Assembly: GCA_021401465.1 (NCBI GenBank)
Contig: JADDMT010000095.1
Location: 1 to 64,000 of the forward strand
Source of the DNA: Teratosphaeria epicoccoides
Lineage: Eukaryota > Ascomycota > Dothideomycetes > Mycosphaerellales > Teratosphaeriaceae
Direction: 5' to 3'
Length of the DNA stretch: 64,000 nt
Of the stretch, positions 20,560-31,409 are shown in pieces. The position numbers and the translations under genes were made by a program. The first letter of the stretch is position 1; every line of letters begins with the position of its first letter. Below the pieces are notes generated by a model. It saw only the letters and a program-made list of their open reading frames with translations, searched no databases and was not told the origin of the DNA.

Positions 20560-22569
20560 ATGGGTGCGATTAACAAACGGAAAGAAGCGCCCGGCGGTGC
20601 AGTCAAGGGGTTCAAGAAGAAGCAGAAGACGGTAGAGCACAAGAGCAGTCAAGGCAAGAAGAGCAAGCTTGACGAGGCAGCTGCGGCAGAGGACGATGAT
20701 TTCGGCGGCTTCGACGATGAACCGGCCGGCAAGAGCGCCCCTCTCAAGAACAGGAATGGCAAGAGCGGGTCCCAGGAATTCAAACTGGAAGGCACGACAT
20801 CAGCAGAGGCTCATGCGAAGCAGCGCGCGCTTGCCAAAGAGCGCAAAGCCGCCAAGCCCAACGCAGACATCATCGCACGCAGCAAGAAGTTGTGGGAGCA
20901 GCTGAGGCGGAAGTCGCACGTGCCCAAAGAGGAGCGCAAGAAGTTGGTCGACGAGCTCTTCACCATCATCACCGGCAGAGTTCGCGAGTTCGTCTTCAAG
21001 CATGACAGTGTGCGCGTGATCCAGTGCGCCTTGAAATATGCCAACCAGGAGCAGCGACGCATGATCGTCGACGAGTTGCGTGACGACATCAGGCCGTTGG
21101 TGGAGAGCAGATATGGCAAGTTCCTGGTAGCCAAGATGGTCGTCGAGGGCGATCAGGCCATCAGGAATGTGCTTGTGCCGCAGTTTTATGGACACGTGAA
21201 GAGATTGATCAATCATCCGGAGGCGAGCTGGATCGTTGACGACATCTACCGACAGATCGCGACGACTCAGCAGAAGGCGATCATGTTGCGCGAGTGGTAC
21301 GGGACGGAATTCGCGCTTGAGAATCGGGACAAGAAGATAGGAGAGACGAAAGTCACCGCCGATCTGAACCAGATTCTAGAACGGAATCCAGAGAAGCGAA
21401 AGCCGATCATGCAGGCGGCGAATCAATTGATCAACAGTCTGATTCAGAAGAAGATGACTGGCTACACAATGCTGCACGATGCGATGCTGCAGTATTTCTT
21501 GGCACTCTCACCAGGCACCGAGGAGCATACGGAATTCCTCGAGCTGCTCAAGGGCGACATCGAGACCAAGGTAGAGGCAGACGCGGCCAACAGCACTGGT
21601 GGCGGCGATTTGTTCCGAAATCTTGCATTCACAAAGTCTGGCAGCCGTCTTGTCTGTCTGGCATTGGCCTATGGCAGTGCAAAAGACAGGAAGGTCATCA
21701 TGAAGTGCTTCAAGGACACCGTGGACATGATGTGTTTCGACCCGCACGCCAAGATGGTTCTGCTGGCTGGACTCGATCTACCGGACGACACCAAGATGAG
21801 CGGCAAAGCCATCTTCCACGAATTGCTAGGCCAGAACGTCCAGGACGAGATTGAACGACTCGATCGATTAGAGCACGTCGCCGCGAATCTGAACGCCCGA
21901 GTGCCGATGCTCTACCCACTTGCTGGCCCCGCAAAATGGCTCATCAACGACGCAGCAGATAAGGCGCTGCTGGAAGAAATCTACGAGATCCGAAAGACGA
22001 CCTCGAAGAAAGCTCCCGAAGCTCGACGAAGAGAACTACTCCAATACCTCTCACCATCACTCCTGGAATTGGTAGCCAAACGCGCCTCCAGCCTCGTGCA
22101 GTCCTCCTTCGGCTGCCAATGCATCACCGAGACTCTCCTCGAAGCCAATAGCGATGCAACCGCCGAGCAAAAGATTGCAGCCAAAGAGGCGGTAGCCCAG
22201 CTTGCAGCAGGCGACCCGTCAGCTCAAGAGCACGTAGCACGAATCCCTGCTGTCGGCCGTATGCTCAAGACGCTCGTGCTGGGCGGCAGCTTCGACCTCG
22301 AGACCAAGACCACGAAACTCGCAGAGCCGCGTCTGCGATTCGCGGACCAGCTATTGCCTGTGATCGAGGAACACTTGGTGGCGTGGGCTTGCGGCCCGTC
22401 ACCATGGGTAGCTGTAGCGTTATTGGAGAGCGAAGACGTCGAAGATGGGCTAAGGGCAAAGGTGAAGGGTGCTCTGAAGAAAGGGAAGCAGGAGATTGAG
22501 AAAGCCTCTGGGTGTGATGGGCAGAGCAAGGGTAGTGCGGGTGCGAAGCTCGTACTCGAGAAGCTTTGA
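20560..22569 (+). CDS. PUF6: Pumilio-family protein Puf6
   Basis: 669 residues, no intron. It starts MGAINKRKEAPGG and has a basic, nuclear/nucleolar-type N-terminus, then a PUF domain beginning near residue 130 (SKKLWEQLRRKSHVPKEERK, then VFKHDSVRVIQCALKYA and SRYGKFLVAKMV), with degenerate helical repeats to the C-terminus. Puf6 acts in 60S ribosomal subunit biogenesis and, in yeast, represses translation of ASH1 mRNA. The length is close to that of the yeast protein. The start was chosen at the first ATG in frame. Confidence 0.93.
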   Translation: MGAINKRKEAPGGAVKGFKKKQKTVEHKSSQGKKSKLDEAAAAEDDDFGGFDDEPAGKSAPLKNRNGKSGSQEFKLEGTTSAEAHAKQRALAKERKAAKPNADIIARSKKLWEQLRRKSHVPKEERKKLVDELFTIITGRVREFVFKHDSVRVIQCALKYANQEQRRMIVDELRDDIRPLVESRYGKFLVAKMVVEGDQAIRNVLVPQFYGHVKRLINHPEASWIVDDIYRQIATTQQKAIMLREWYGTEFALENRDKKIGETKVTADLNQILERNPEKRKPIMQAANQLINSLIQKKMTGYTMLHDAMLQYFLALSPGTEEHTEFLELLKGDIETKVEADAANSTGGGDLFRNLAFTKSGSRLVCLALAYGSAKDRKVIMKCFKDTVDMMCFDPHAKMVLLAGLDLPDDTKMSGKAIFHELLGQNVQDEIERLDRLEHVAANLNARVPMLYPLAGPAKWLINDAADKALLEEIYEIRKTTSKKAPEARRRELLQYLSPSLLELVAKRASSLVQSSFGCQCITETLLEANSDATAEQKIAAKEAVAQLAAGDPSAQEHVARIPAVGRMLKTLVLGGSFDLETKTTKLAEPRLRFADQLLPVIEEHLVAWACGPSPWVAVALLESEDVEDGLRAKVKGALKKGKQEIEKASGCDGQSKGSAGAKLVLEKL

Positions 22570-22830
22570 GGTGGAGCAGCGTGGCCGACATGGTGCTGTT
22601 TGCACAGCTGCGATGCTACACACCGTCTCGGCGATCCCAAACCATTACGAGATCCGCACCACCTCCGCTTCAAGCTTTAAACCACGCATCCTCGAGATCC
22701 TCCGTCTGCAATTCCTCTGCCATCCACGTCCATTCCATCCAAGGATCCAGCTCCTCATGAGCGACAAAAGCGCTCACCTATCCCTGCCTCCTCGCCCTCC
22801 ATTCAATCCAACCCCAACCCCACCTCCACC

Positions 22831-23655
22831 TCAGCTCGTACAATACGTCAACGTCGACGTACTCACCGGCACCCTCGTCTGCATCCCACACTGCACGGCC
22901 GGCCCCGGCCCACCATAGTACGTCTTCACCACACACCCCTCGAAACCCCCGCCGCAATCCGCACACTCCGTCGTCGTACTCGTGTTACCATAAATCGTGC
23001 ACGTCGCCTGCGACAGCGGCTGGAAGTGCCCGAGGACGGATTTCGTGCACGTTGCGTTTGGTGGTGGGGTGGTGCAAGGGCATGCGGTCTTTAGGAGGGG
23101 TGCTGTGCTTGAGGAGGTTGAAGACGCGTCTGATGTGTCGGAATTGGTGGCGGAGGAGATCGGTGTGACGTCTGCGTTTCTTTGGAGTGGAGCTGCTGCG
23201 GAGCTGGAAGGGGAGTTGCAGTCGCTGTTGTTGCCGTAGACGGAGTCGGAGCAGATGCAGGAGGTTACGTTGACGGTTGAAGTACCCGGAATTGTCGTTT
23301 CTGCTCGGCATGCCTGTTGCATGAATAATCAACGACGGGCATATTTTAGCTGATCCATGTCTGGAATGCACTGACCAGGCCAACTCCAAGTCTCACTGTC
23401 GTTATGCTGCAGCCTTCGCAGTCGATGGATTGTGTTGCTGTCGTTGTGTCGCTGTAGAAAGTGCAATCTGTCTGGGTGGGTGGATTATGGTAGATTGTCT
23501 TCGTGCATGGGGCCGTTGATCCGTTCGAGGTGTCTGATGATTGCGCCAATCTGTGCTCGTCAGTCCAAGATCTCAGTCACGGCGGGAAGGGAATTCGACG
23601 AATCATACACTGGGGATAATGCTATCGCAAAGCTGGTCAAAGCTATGAGTTGCAT
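22831..23655 (-). CDS. Small secreted cysteine-rich protein with internal duplication
   Basis: Three exons, 23655-23609, 23550-23376 and 23313-22831, give 234 residues. The first exon and splice produce a signal peptide, MQLIALTSFAIALSPVLAQ. The mature protein is rich in Ser/Thr and Cys. Two segments resemble each other: CTKTIYHNPPTQTDCTFYSD and CTKSVLGHFQPLSQATCTIY, each followed by a Thr-rich stretch and C-x2-C or C-x2-C-x6-C. No catalytic motif and no GPI-type C-terminus are visible. Candidate effector or wall-associated protein. It is convergent with PUF6, with 261 bp between the stops. Confidence 0.75.
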
Positions 23656-24228
23656 CTTGAGAATTTCTGATTTTGAGATAATGGCTGGTGATGAGACGGG
23701 ACGACGAGCCGCTCGATGGGCTTGTGGAGAAAATGGCCTGGATGGACCCCTCGGGACCCTGCTGGGAAAAGAAAGCAAGCGTTCCAAGCTTTTGACGAAA
23801 GGCTGGGGCGGATCCTTCTTATCCGCGACTTATGGACGAAGCTTCAACATGAAACGGGATCCAACGATTCGCGGTGTACTACACAAGAGGGATGATTTTC
23901 AACATCTTCTAATAACACAGCCAACAAAGCTTGTGCCAGATCCGAGGGATGCACACCTTGCGTATACCCCGGATTGTGCCTTGCACGGCTGCTCTGGTGC
24001 GCTGTGCGACCAAGGATCGGGTCCTAACGGGGTCCGGACCGCTTGTGGCGTTTGGCTGAAGAGTTTCATCGTCGCAAAATGCCAGACCGCGGCGTCGTGA
24101 TTGTGGCGTGCTCGTGGGGTTGGATGTGTCTGCGGAAGCACGAGGGGCAGCGATGACGATGCCCACCGAAATTGTCTCAGCTCGTCAGCGACTCCTGCAT
24201 CACACGGCATATGATATGTCGAGATCGC
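23656..24228. other. Intergenic, no gene seen
   Basis: Holds the 5' region of the secreted-protein gene and the 3' end of the next minus-strand gene; no supported ORF. Confidence 0.5.
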
Positions 24229-25245
24229 TTAACGGTCCTTTGATTTGCTGCCAGCGGGTGGGTAGTAGCCACCGCCAAACTCGAGGCTCGCGCCAGTGAA
24301 CACGTCTTCACGCACCAGCTTCCATCCCGTGAACCATCCGCTCTCGTACACCTTGACCTCGAAGATCGCTTGAAAGCTCTCTGCCAGAAAGTTCTCTCGG
24401 AAGCCCTCAGGGAAGGGTGCGCTGAGTGTGAAGAAGGTGCTTTTCGGAGCCGTGGCCGTAATCTCGAGCCTTTGCCAGCCGAACAGCCCGAACCTCTTGA
24501 CGTCCAGCTGAAACAATCTTTTCTCCCAGTCATGCGCATAGCTCATAAAGGGACCAATGCCAAGGAAGCGTAAGGAGAAAGGCGGCCGAAAGTCAATGTC
24601 CAGACCTTCGCTGCGATAGCCGATCAAAAAGGCTTCCGTGCCAAGAATTTGACCACCAGCAGCGCAGAAGCTACTGCCACTGTTCCTAGCTTGCAACCAC
24701 ATATGAGCTGATGGGAATCCTTGTGCCCAATTCTTCTCCTCATGCACAAGTGCTTGACCAGAGCGGTCAGCCTCAGTTAGATCGTAGTCGGACAGCTTCA
24801 TCTGAAAGCTGCATTCACTCCTAATAGACTGTACATGCCAATGAAGGGGTAGCGGTAAGTATGCCAGCAAAGCTTCCGGTGTCTTTGTGTGCCGAGACCA
24901 CGGCGTTGGCGATGTTGTCTTGCCATGGAAAGAAAAGTCCTCATGTTCAAAGCGGTACTCTGCAGTAGCGTCCGCATTCCATCTAGCATACCCAAGCCCT
25001 TTGACCTCGAGACCAAAAGAATGGTCGTTGTCGAATTTCAGCATGTCGATGTCCTCGACATAGAGGTCTTTCTGGTACACCCTCGAGACATCCTGCGGCA
25101 CATAATTGAACGAGACTATGTGAGGTTTATTCTTCGCACCACGGACTTGACAGACGATAAGGGCCAGGTGCGCTCCGGACGGTAGATCGAACTTGCTGTA
25201 GTACCCTTCGAATGCCGCCGTCCGATGCGGTGCATGGTGCTCCAT
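24229..25245 (-). CDS. Tocopherol-cyclase-like protein
   Basis: 338 residues from the in-frame ATG at 25245 (MEHHAPHRTAAFEGYYSKFD). The HxTAAFEGYYxKFDL start and the alternating strand-like sections (ALIVCQVRGAKNKPHIVSFN, FLIGYRSEGLDIDFRPPFSL, WQRLEITATAPKSTFFTLSA) resemble tocopherol cyclase and lipocalin-like bacterial and fungal proteins. No enzymatic residue can be assigned and the reaction in fungi is unknown. The frame is open upstream to 25410 without an ATG, so a further 5' exon is possible. It is divergent from the tRNA ligase gene (580 bp). Confidence 0.5.
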   Translation of the reverse strand: MEHHAPHRTAAFEGYYSKFDLPSGAHLALIVCQVRGAKNKPHIVSFNYVPQDVSRVYQKDLYVEDIDMLKFDNDHSFGLEVKGLGYARWNADATAEYRFEHEDFSFHGKTTSPTPWSRHTKTPEALLAYLPLPLHWHVQSIRSECSFQMKLSDYDLTEADRSGQALVHEEKNWAQGFPSAHMWLQARNSGSSFCAAGGQILGTEAFLIGYRSEGLDIDFRPPFSLRFLGIGPFMSYAHDWEKRLFQLDVKRFGLFGWQRLEITATAPKSTFFTLSAPFPEGFRENFLAESFQAIFEVKVYESGWFTGWKLVREDVFTGASLEFGGGYYPPAGSKSKDR

Positions 25246-25825
25246 TGATCGAATGTAATGAGATAGGGGCTCCTTGTTTGACGAGGACGCGCCAGAACAG
25301 CCCGACGCACACCTTTCTCTGTAAGTCCCGAACACGGATCTAGTCGCTGAGGATCGATTTGATGCAGGTACTGTCGTCCCTGATCGCACACTCCATCTAC
25401 AGGCAAACAAACCTGCCTCACGATGATGAGTTCACCAGACTGCATGCATGTGTGCGTACCTCGGCGACGGCTTTACTTTCCACCGCAAATGCAAAACCAC
25501 ATTGGATGCAGGCGCACTCGTAAACAGTCATACTTCACCTTGATTCACATTTCAATTGCAATTGGGACACCGGCGTTGTGTCATGACTGGACTCGCTGGA
25601 GCTGCTTTCACCTTTTCGAAACGCTTCGCCTATGCCACTGCTGGAAAGCTGAGCAAGCACTAAACACATTCTGTTTCGAGACGATTGGGAAAACCAACGT
25701 GCACCAACAGTCCAGGGTTCTCGGACTGACTTGAGGCTGCTCCTGGAGTTTGTCTGATCGCTTACCACCGCACTTTGCGGTTGAGCTTGATCAGAAGCAC
25801 AGACACAACATCATCATCCGCGGTC
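25246..25825. other. Divergent promoter interval
   Basis: No gene supported; lies between the start codons of the tocopherol-cyclase-like gene and the tRNA ligase gene. Confidence 0.5.
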
Positions 25826-28279
25826 ATGGCGCAACGCCTCGATGCTCCTCACCAGCCACAAAATGTCCATGAGGTCTCCGAGATGATGCGAGGACTTGAA
25901 GCGCACCAAGGAAACAAAGGCAAGGGCAAAGGCGGCTTCTCTTGCAAAAGGGCTACCTACGACGTCGCTGGTTCGAATACCAAGGTCGACTCCTGGCGAA
26001 TGCAGGACTGGGACTACAAGAAGCCTGATTTGCCAACATATGCGCGCGGTCTCTTCACCACTACCAACAGTCGAGGTCAGGGGGAGATTGTGATTCGAGG
26101 CTACGACAAATTCTTCAATCATGGTGAAGTCCGAGAGACCGAGTGGCAAAACGTCGAGACCAACACTCGAGGGCCATACGAGTTGAGTGTCAAGGAGAAC
26201 GGTTGTATCATCTTGATCTCCGGTCTCGAAGACGGTGCTTTACTCATCTGCAGCAAGCACTCTACTGGCGCCCGGGGAGACACCGAGGTCAGCCACGCGA
26301 TGGCAGGCGAGAAGTGGGTAGATCGGCATTTGGCGACAGTGGGTATGACGAGGCACCACCTGGCCATGACGCTGCGGCAGATGAACGCGACTGCGGTCGC
26401 AGAGCTATGCGACGACGAATTCGAGGAGCATGTCCTGGAATACAAGCCCGAGACTGCTGGTCTCTATCTGCATGGCATCAATCTCAACCTACCGGAATTC
26501 ACCACCTACCCGCACAATTTGGTTGACAAATTCGCGGACGAGTGGGGATTCAAGAAGACGCAATACATCATCAAAGACACCATCGAAGAAGTCAAGTCTT
26601 TCTTGGAAGGCATCGGCGAGACTGGTCACTATGACGGCCGCGATACGGAGGGCTTCGTCATCCGATGCCAGTCCAAGGCGAATACTGGCGACTGGCATGA
26701 TTGGTTCTTCAAGTACAAGTTTGAGGAGCCTTATCTCATGTACCGTCAGTGGCGCGAATGTACCAAGGCTGTCATCTCGGGCAAGCAGCCCAAGTACAAG
26801 AAGCACAAGAAAATCACCGAGCAGTACATTGAGTTCGCGCGCAGGCAGCTGCATGCCAACCCGAAGCTTGCCAAGGCCTATCAGGCGAATCACGGTATCA
26901 TCAAGATGCGTGACGATTTCCTTGCTTCGTGCGGCCTCAAGGGCTCAGATATCATCAAGCAGGAGGCACAGTCGGGGGAGGAATCCAGTGCTGATGTCAG
27001 CAATAACGTGATCCTCGTGCCGGTCGCCACAATCGGTTGCGGCAAGACGACTGTCGCTCTCGCGTTGTGCAAGCTGTTCGGCTGGGGTCATATTCAGAAT
27101 GATAACATCACTGTCAAGAAAGGCAAGCCGGCCGCGTTTGCGCAGGCATGCTGCAAGGAGCTTGAAGAGCATCCAGCCATGGTCGCCGATCGCAACAACC
27201 ACCAGAGACGTGAGCGTAAGCAGTTGCTTGAGGACGTAACCAAGGTCATCCCGGACGCCCACTTCGTCTGCCTGCAATATGTCCATGAGCGGGGCAACTA
27301 CGACAGGATCCGAGCCGCAACGCGCGAGCGCGTCTTGAACCGTGGCGACAACCACCAGACCATTCAAGCAGGTTCCAAAGGTCAAGATTTCATAATCGAG
27401 ATCATGGAAGGTTTCATGCATCGCTTTGAGGCCGTCGACCACGACTCTGCTCCGGACGACGCCTTTGACAGCGTGATTGATATGGACCCTCTTGTCGACT
27501 CTCGCGAGAATCTGGAGACTGTCGTCACCAGGCTATACACTGAATTCCCGAAGCTTTTCGGAGATCAGGAGATGCCAGCCGCGGCTGACATGGACGCCGC
27601 AATCGAGGCAGCGCTCAGGGACTACACCGTTGACGTCAAGCACGAGATCCAGAGCCGCAACAACGGAGGTGGCAAGCAGAATGGTGTAAAGGTGCATGCG
27701 AATGGCAAGCCGCAGAAGGAGCGCAAGGTTGAATACTTTGCCTGTCAACTCCCTGCCGTCCGCGCCAAGGCTGTTCTCGACGCCGTGTTCCGTGATGCCT
27801 CGCCTCAAACCGCGCAGTTCTATCATCAACTCGGCCAGATGCGCAGGATCCAGCACGAGTTCCACGTGACACTCATCCACCGTGCTTCCGCGCCGCAGCA
27901 CCAGCAGCACTGGGATCACTTGCAGAAGAAGCACACCGAGGCGTCGGCTCCAGCCGACGGTCGCAACCCCGTACCTGAGCCGAAAATCGGCGCTTGTAGG
28001 GTGAGATTGGAGAGGCTGGTGTGGGATGGCAGGGTCATGGCAGTTGTCGTGCGTCTCGCTCCTACCGGTGAGAATGGCGAGCAGTTCAGTACCGTAAATC
28101 AGGTCGCGCATATCACGGTCGGTACCGCGAGCCCGGACATCAAGCCGGTCCAGTCAAATGAGCTGTTGGCGAGGTGGATTCAGGAGGGTCCGGGAGGCGC
28201 CAGTGGCATTCAGGAATTGATGGTCAAGGGGAATGTGGAGCTGGAGGGAACTGTGAAGGGTGTGCTGCAGAAGTTCTAG
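25826..28279 (+). CDS. TRL1: Fungal tRNA ligase (ligase-kinase-cyclic phosphodiesterase)
   Basis: 817 residues, intronless, start MAQRLDAPHQPQ. Three domains follow in family order. The adenylyltransferase has its nucleotidyl Lys in VKENGCII (about 122). The polynucleotide kinase P-loop is VATIGCGKTTVALAL (about 405). The 2',3'-cyclic phosphodiesterase has two HxT motifs, HVTLIH (about 678) and HITVGT (about 761). It joins tRNA halves after intron excision and HAC1-type mRNA exons in the unfolded-protein response. All key motifs are intact. It ends in TAG. Confidence 0.95.
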   Translation: MAQRLDAPHQPQNVHEVSEMMRGLEAHQGNKGKGKGGFSCKRATYDVAGSNTKVDSWRMQDWDYKKPDLPTYARGLFTTTNSRGQGEIVIRGYDKFFNHGEVRETEWQNVETNTRGPYELSVKENGCIILISGLEDGALLICSKHSTGARGDTEVSHAMAGEKWVDRHLATVGMTRHHLAMTLRQMNATAVAELCDDEFEEHVLEYKPETAGLYLHGINLNLPEFTTYPHNLVDKFADEWGFKKTQYIIKDTIEEVKSFLEGIGETGHYDGRDTEGFVIRCQSKANTGDWHDWFFKYKFEEPYLMYRQWRECTKAVISGKQPKYKKHKKITEQYIEFARRQLHANPKLAKAYQANHGIIKMRDDFLASCGLKGSDIIKQEAQSGEESSADVSNNVILVPVATIGCGKTTVALALCKLFGWGHIQNDNITVKKGKPAAFAQACCKELEEHPAMVADRNNHQRRERKQLLEDVTKVIPDAHFVCLQYVHERGNYDRIRAATRERVLNRGDNHQTIQAGSKGQDFIIEIMEGFMHRFEAVDHDSAPDDAFDSVIDMDPLVDSRENLETVVTRLYTEFPKLFGDQEMPAAADMDAAIEAALRDYTVDVKHEIQSRNNGGGKQNGVKVHANGKPQKERKVEYFACQLPAVRAKAVLDAVFRDASPQTAQFYHQLGQMRRIQHEFHVTLIHRASAPQHQQHWDHLQKKHTEASAPADGRNPVPEPKIGACRVRLERLVWDGRVMAVVVRLAPTGENGEQFSTVNQVAHITVGTASPDIKPVQSNELLARWIQEGPGGASGIQELMVKGNVELEGTVKGVLQKF

Positions 28280-28688
28280 TTGGGTTCCCGACAGCGCCAA
28301 GGTCGCAAGAAGTGATACGAGAGTGCTTTTGGTCGCGTTTGAGAGCGGGCGTCGCATGCATTGCGAGGAGTTTTCAAGCATTCCGACGGAAGCATGACTG
28401 TGTGTTAGCGATAAGTCAGAGAAGTGGAACGTTGCAGCATCTGAGCGCGAAGCACGATCTGAGCGATATGAAGACTATGCTGTCTCGAATGTTCCTTGGC
28501 GTACACGTGAGGGGGATCCAGATTCGCGCGACGGCGTGTTGTCGCCTGAACGCCGATCGCGGCTTCCCGCAATTCAACGCGTCTTTGGCCTTTCCCACTT
28601 TAATGCGCGATCCTATTGAACCTCTGCCTGCACCGCTCGCAAGCCTCGCACGTCTCGCCGGCCTCGCTCCGGCCTTTGTACGACAAGC
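28280..28688. other. Intergenic, no gene seen
   Basis: 409 bp between tandem plus-strand genes, presumably terminator of TRL1 and promoter of the BRCT gene. Confidence 0.5.
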
Positions 28689-31409
28689 ATGGAGGAAGAG
28701 GAACAGAAGCAGATATTCGATGGCATTGCTTTCGCGCTCATTCCCGGCGAGCAATGCGATGCCCACGAAGTACGCCCTCTCTGCATTACGCGCGCTTCTC
28801 CGTACATCAACACTGACACAGACCAGATCGTAGATGCGATACGTGATCACGGCGGCCAGCATGTTCCTCTCCGCGACATTGACAATCAGATCCCTAACCT
28901 CGCCCATGTTTCCCACATCATCTCCGCCGCCATCGACTTCCCTCAATACGCCGACGCGGTCGATCGAGGCGTGCACGTCGTCAAGCCATCATGGGTCCAG
29001 GCTTCGCTTAGGAAGCGTAAGATGGCGGGACCGCGGCAGCACAGCCCAGACCCGAATCAGTTCTTCCAAGACGTGACGGTAACCTTTGCAGAGCTGCCAG
29101 AGGGCGACAAGGACGCGATACATGCTGGTGTCATTGCGCTGGGCGGCATATACAGTGGCGTGCTGTCGAAGCTATGCACACATATCGTCACGACGGATGA
29201 AGAGCATGCAAAGTGCATAACAGCGCGGGAGAAGAAGGTCAATTGCAAGATTGTGTTGCCACAGTGGTTTGATGATTGCTTCAGGCTAGGTAAGAAGATC
29301 AGCGAGAGGCCGTACACCTTTCCGAATCCGCCTCTGCTGCAGTTTGGGGAGTCCAAACCGCCGACGAGCGACTCGCTACACCTGGAAGGCGCGACCACAG
29401 ATACACCAAATGGCGAGCCTGCACCCGATGTCCCTAGCGGCGCTCCCACCAATCACCGCGCGAACCTGACTGCATTCCAAGGAAGGCAAGTGAGGCTGTC
29501 TGCAGATCTCGAGCTGGGTCAGCACTTACGCAGCACCCTGAAAGGCATTATTGAATATGCTGGCGGTACGGTATGCGACAGTGTGGAAGAATGCGATATT
29601 TATGTGGGCAGATACCGGGACGGTGCGGAGTACCAGAGCGCTGCGCGGGCTCAGAAAGAAGTTGCGAACCTGGCCTGGCTGTACCATGTCATCAACCACA
29701 ACAAGTACACCAACCCGTTGAGCAAGTTACTGCACTATCCAGTCCCACGTAATGGTATCAAGGGCTTTGAGAACGCCAGGATCAGCATATCGAATTACAA
29801 CGGCGATGCTCGGGTCTATCTGGAGAACCTGATCACGCTCTGCGGCGCCGAATTCACAAAGACCATGAAGCAGGACAACACGCATCTCATCACGGCTCAC
29901 CTGCAGAGCGAAAAAGTCGAGGCCGCACAGGAATGGAACCTACACATTGTCAATGCATCATGGATTGAGGATAGCTACGCTCAGTGCACTCCGCAGACCC
30001 TGACAAACCAGAAATACACCCATTTCCCACCCAAGAGTCACCTGGGCGAAATCTGCGGTCAGGCAACGCTCAACATGAGGAGGGTCGAGCAGCTGTATTT
30101 CCCAAAAATTCGCCCATCGCCGCAGAAACCTGACAAGCTTGTCGTGCGTGCAGGCACCTCTCCACGCAAGAAGACTGTTCTCGCGTCGAGTGCGATATGT
30201 GGTGGAGGCATTTCGAGCGAAGCCCAGGCATACACCGCGCCCGAACCCATCCCAGAAGACGAGGAGACAGAATCAGAAGAACAGGGTGAGCCGGAACCTC
30301 CGAGCGTAAAGAACTCGAGAGGTAGACCGAAGAAGTCACTTACTAGCACGCCACGGTTGACTGAGGACAAGGAGAACCAGTCTCCAGCCGTCTCCAGTAC
30401 GGGCCGGAGAGCGAAATTGGCTGCGGACAAGAGGATTCATGATCTGGCTCCCGATGTGGCTGCGTTCCAGAGAGAGATGAAGCGCAAAGGAGGCGTCACG
30501 CACGGGGGTCGACGGTCAAGCCACATGGACGAGATGTCTTCGCCTGCACCAGTGCCAAAAGAGAGGCGGAAGCGCAAAAGCGATGAGGCTACTTACGACG
30601 TGACTGCCGAGGGCAGTGACCTTAGTGATGGCGAGACACAGCCCGCCAATGCGAAGAAAGCAAAGCACACACAAGCATCGGCCATCATGCCTGAGGTCAA
30701 ATACAAGCTCATGGTCACTGGTGACGAGCGTTGGGTTGGCAAGCCGAAGGAAGAAGATACAGCGAAGACGACTCTGCGTATGCTTGGCGTGCAACTTGTT
30801 ACTGATCCCAAGGCGGTGGACGTCCTCGTCGCACCTAAGATCCTCCGGACCCGCAAATTCGTTGCCGCGCTAGCGTGTGCGCCAACAGTGGTCGACACGA
30901 AGTACCTAGATACGGCACTCAAGAAACGCGAGCTGATAGTGTCCCCATCGCTGCTCTTAGATCGTAATGGCGAAGAGCGGATGGGTTTCCGTCTTGTTGA
31001 GGCCCTCGAACGCGCGCAGAGCAATGACCGCAAGCTTCTTCGTGGCTGGTCTATCTTCGTTACTCGCGATGTTCCCGGAGGGTTTGAGACATACAAGGAG
31101 ATCATCACGCTAAACGGCGGAAATGCGCATCTCTACTCTGGACGCACTGGCCTTCTTCTTCCGAAGCGCAAGCGCGATGATCCAGAGGCTGGACCAGAAG
31201 CGGAGAACCAGGGAGGCGACGAGGAGTTCGAGTTCGTCTACTTGGTCAGTGGCACCAGTGAGCCAGAGATGAAGCTGTGGAAGAGCTTCCGGAGCACTGC
31301 TGAGAAGCAGGATATCAAGCCAAGGATTGTGAGGACTGACTGGCTGCTTAACGCAGCCATGAGCCAAAGGGTCAGCTGGGATGAGAAGTGGGCGCTTGAT
31401 GGGGCTTAG
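28689..31409 (+). CDS. Multi-BRCT genome-stability scaffold, Brc1/Rtt107-like
   Basis: 906 residues, intronless. Four BRCT-type units lie in the N-terminal half: around WVQASLRKRK, VLPQWFDDCFRLGKK (with a CTHIVTT core), VANLAWLYHVINHNKY and IVNASWIEDSYAQ. A charged, disordered linker follows (about 490-660). A C-terminal pair includes GWSIFVTRDVPGGFETYKEI and VRTDWLLNAAMSQRVSWDEKW. This architecture matches Brc1/Rtt107, which binds gamma-H2A at stalled forks and recruits repair factors such as Smc5/6 and the Rtt101 ligase. It ends in TAG. Confidence 0.85.
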   Translation: MEEEEQKQIFDGIAFALIPGEQCDAHEVRPLCITRASPYINTDTDQIVDAIRDHGGQHVPLRDIDNQIPNLAHVSHIISAAIDFPQYADAVDRGVHVVKPSWVQASLRKRKMAGPRQHSPDPNQFFQDVTVTFAELPEGDKDAIHAGVIALGGIYSGVLSKLCTHIVTTDEEHAKCITAREKKVNCKIVLPQWFDDCFRLGKKISERPYTFPNPPLLQFGESKPPTSDSLHLEGATTDTPNGEPAPDVPSGAPTNHRANLTAFQGRQVRLSADLELGQHLRSTLKGIIEYAGGTVCDSVEECDIYVGRYRDGAEYQSAARAQKEVANLAWLYHVINHNKYTNPLSKLLHYPVPRNGIKGFENARISISNYNGDARVYLENLITLCGAEFTKTMKQDNTHLITAHLQSEKVEAAQEWNLHIVNASWIEDSYAQCTPQTLTNQKYTHFPPKSHLGEICGQATLNMRRVEQLYFPKIRPSPQKPDKLVVRAGTSPRKKTVLASSAICGGGISSEAQAYTAPEPIPEDEETESEEQGEPEPPSVKNSRGRPKKSLTSTPRLTEDKENQSPAVSSTGRRAKLAADKRIHDLAPDVAAFQREMKRKGGVTHGGRRSSHMDEMSSPAPVPKERRKRKSDEATYDVTAEGSDLSDGETQPANAKKAKHTQASAIMPEVKYKLMVTGDERWVGKPKEEDTAKTTLRMLGVQLVTDPKAVDVLVAPKILRTRKFVAALACAPTVVDTKYLDTALKKRELIVSPSLLLDRNGEERMGFRLVEALERAQSNDRKLLRGWSIFVTRDVPGGFETYKEIITLNGGNAHLYSGRTGLLLPKRKRDDPEAGPEAENQGGDEEFEFVYLVSGTSEPEMKLWKSFRSTAEKQDIKPRIVRTDWLLNAAMSQRVSWDEKWALDGA

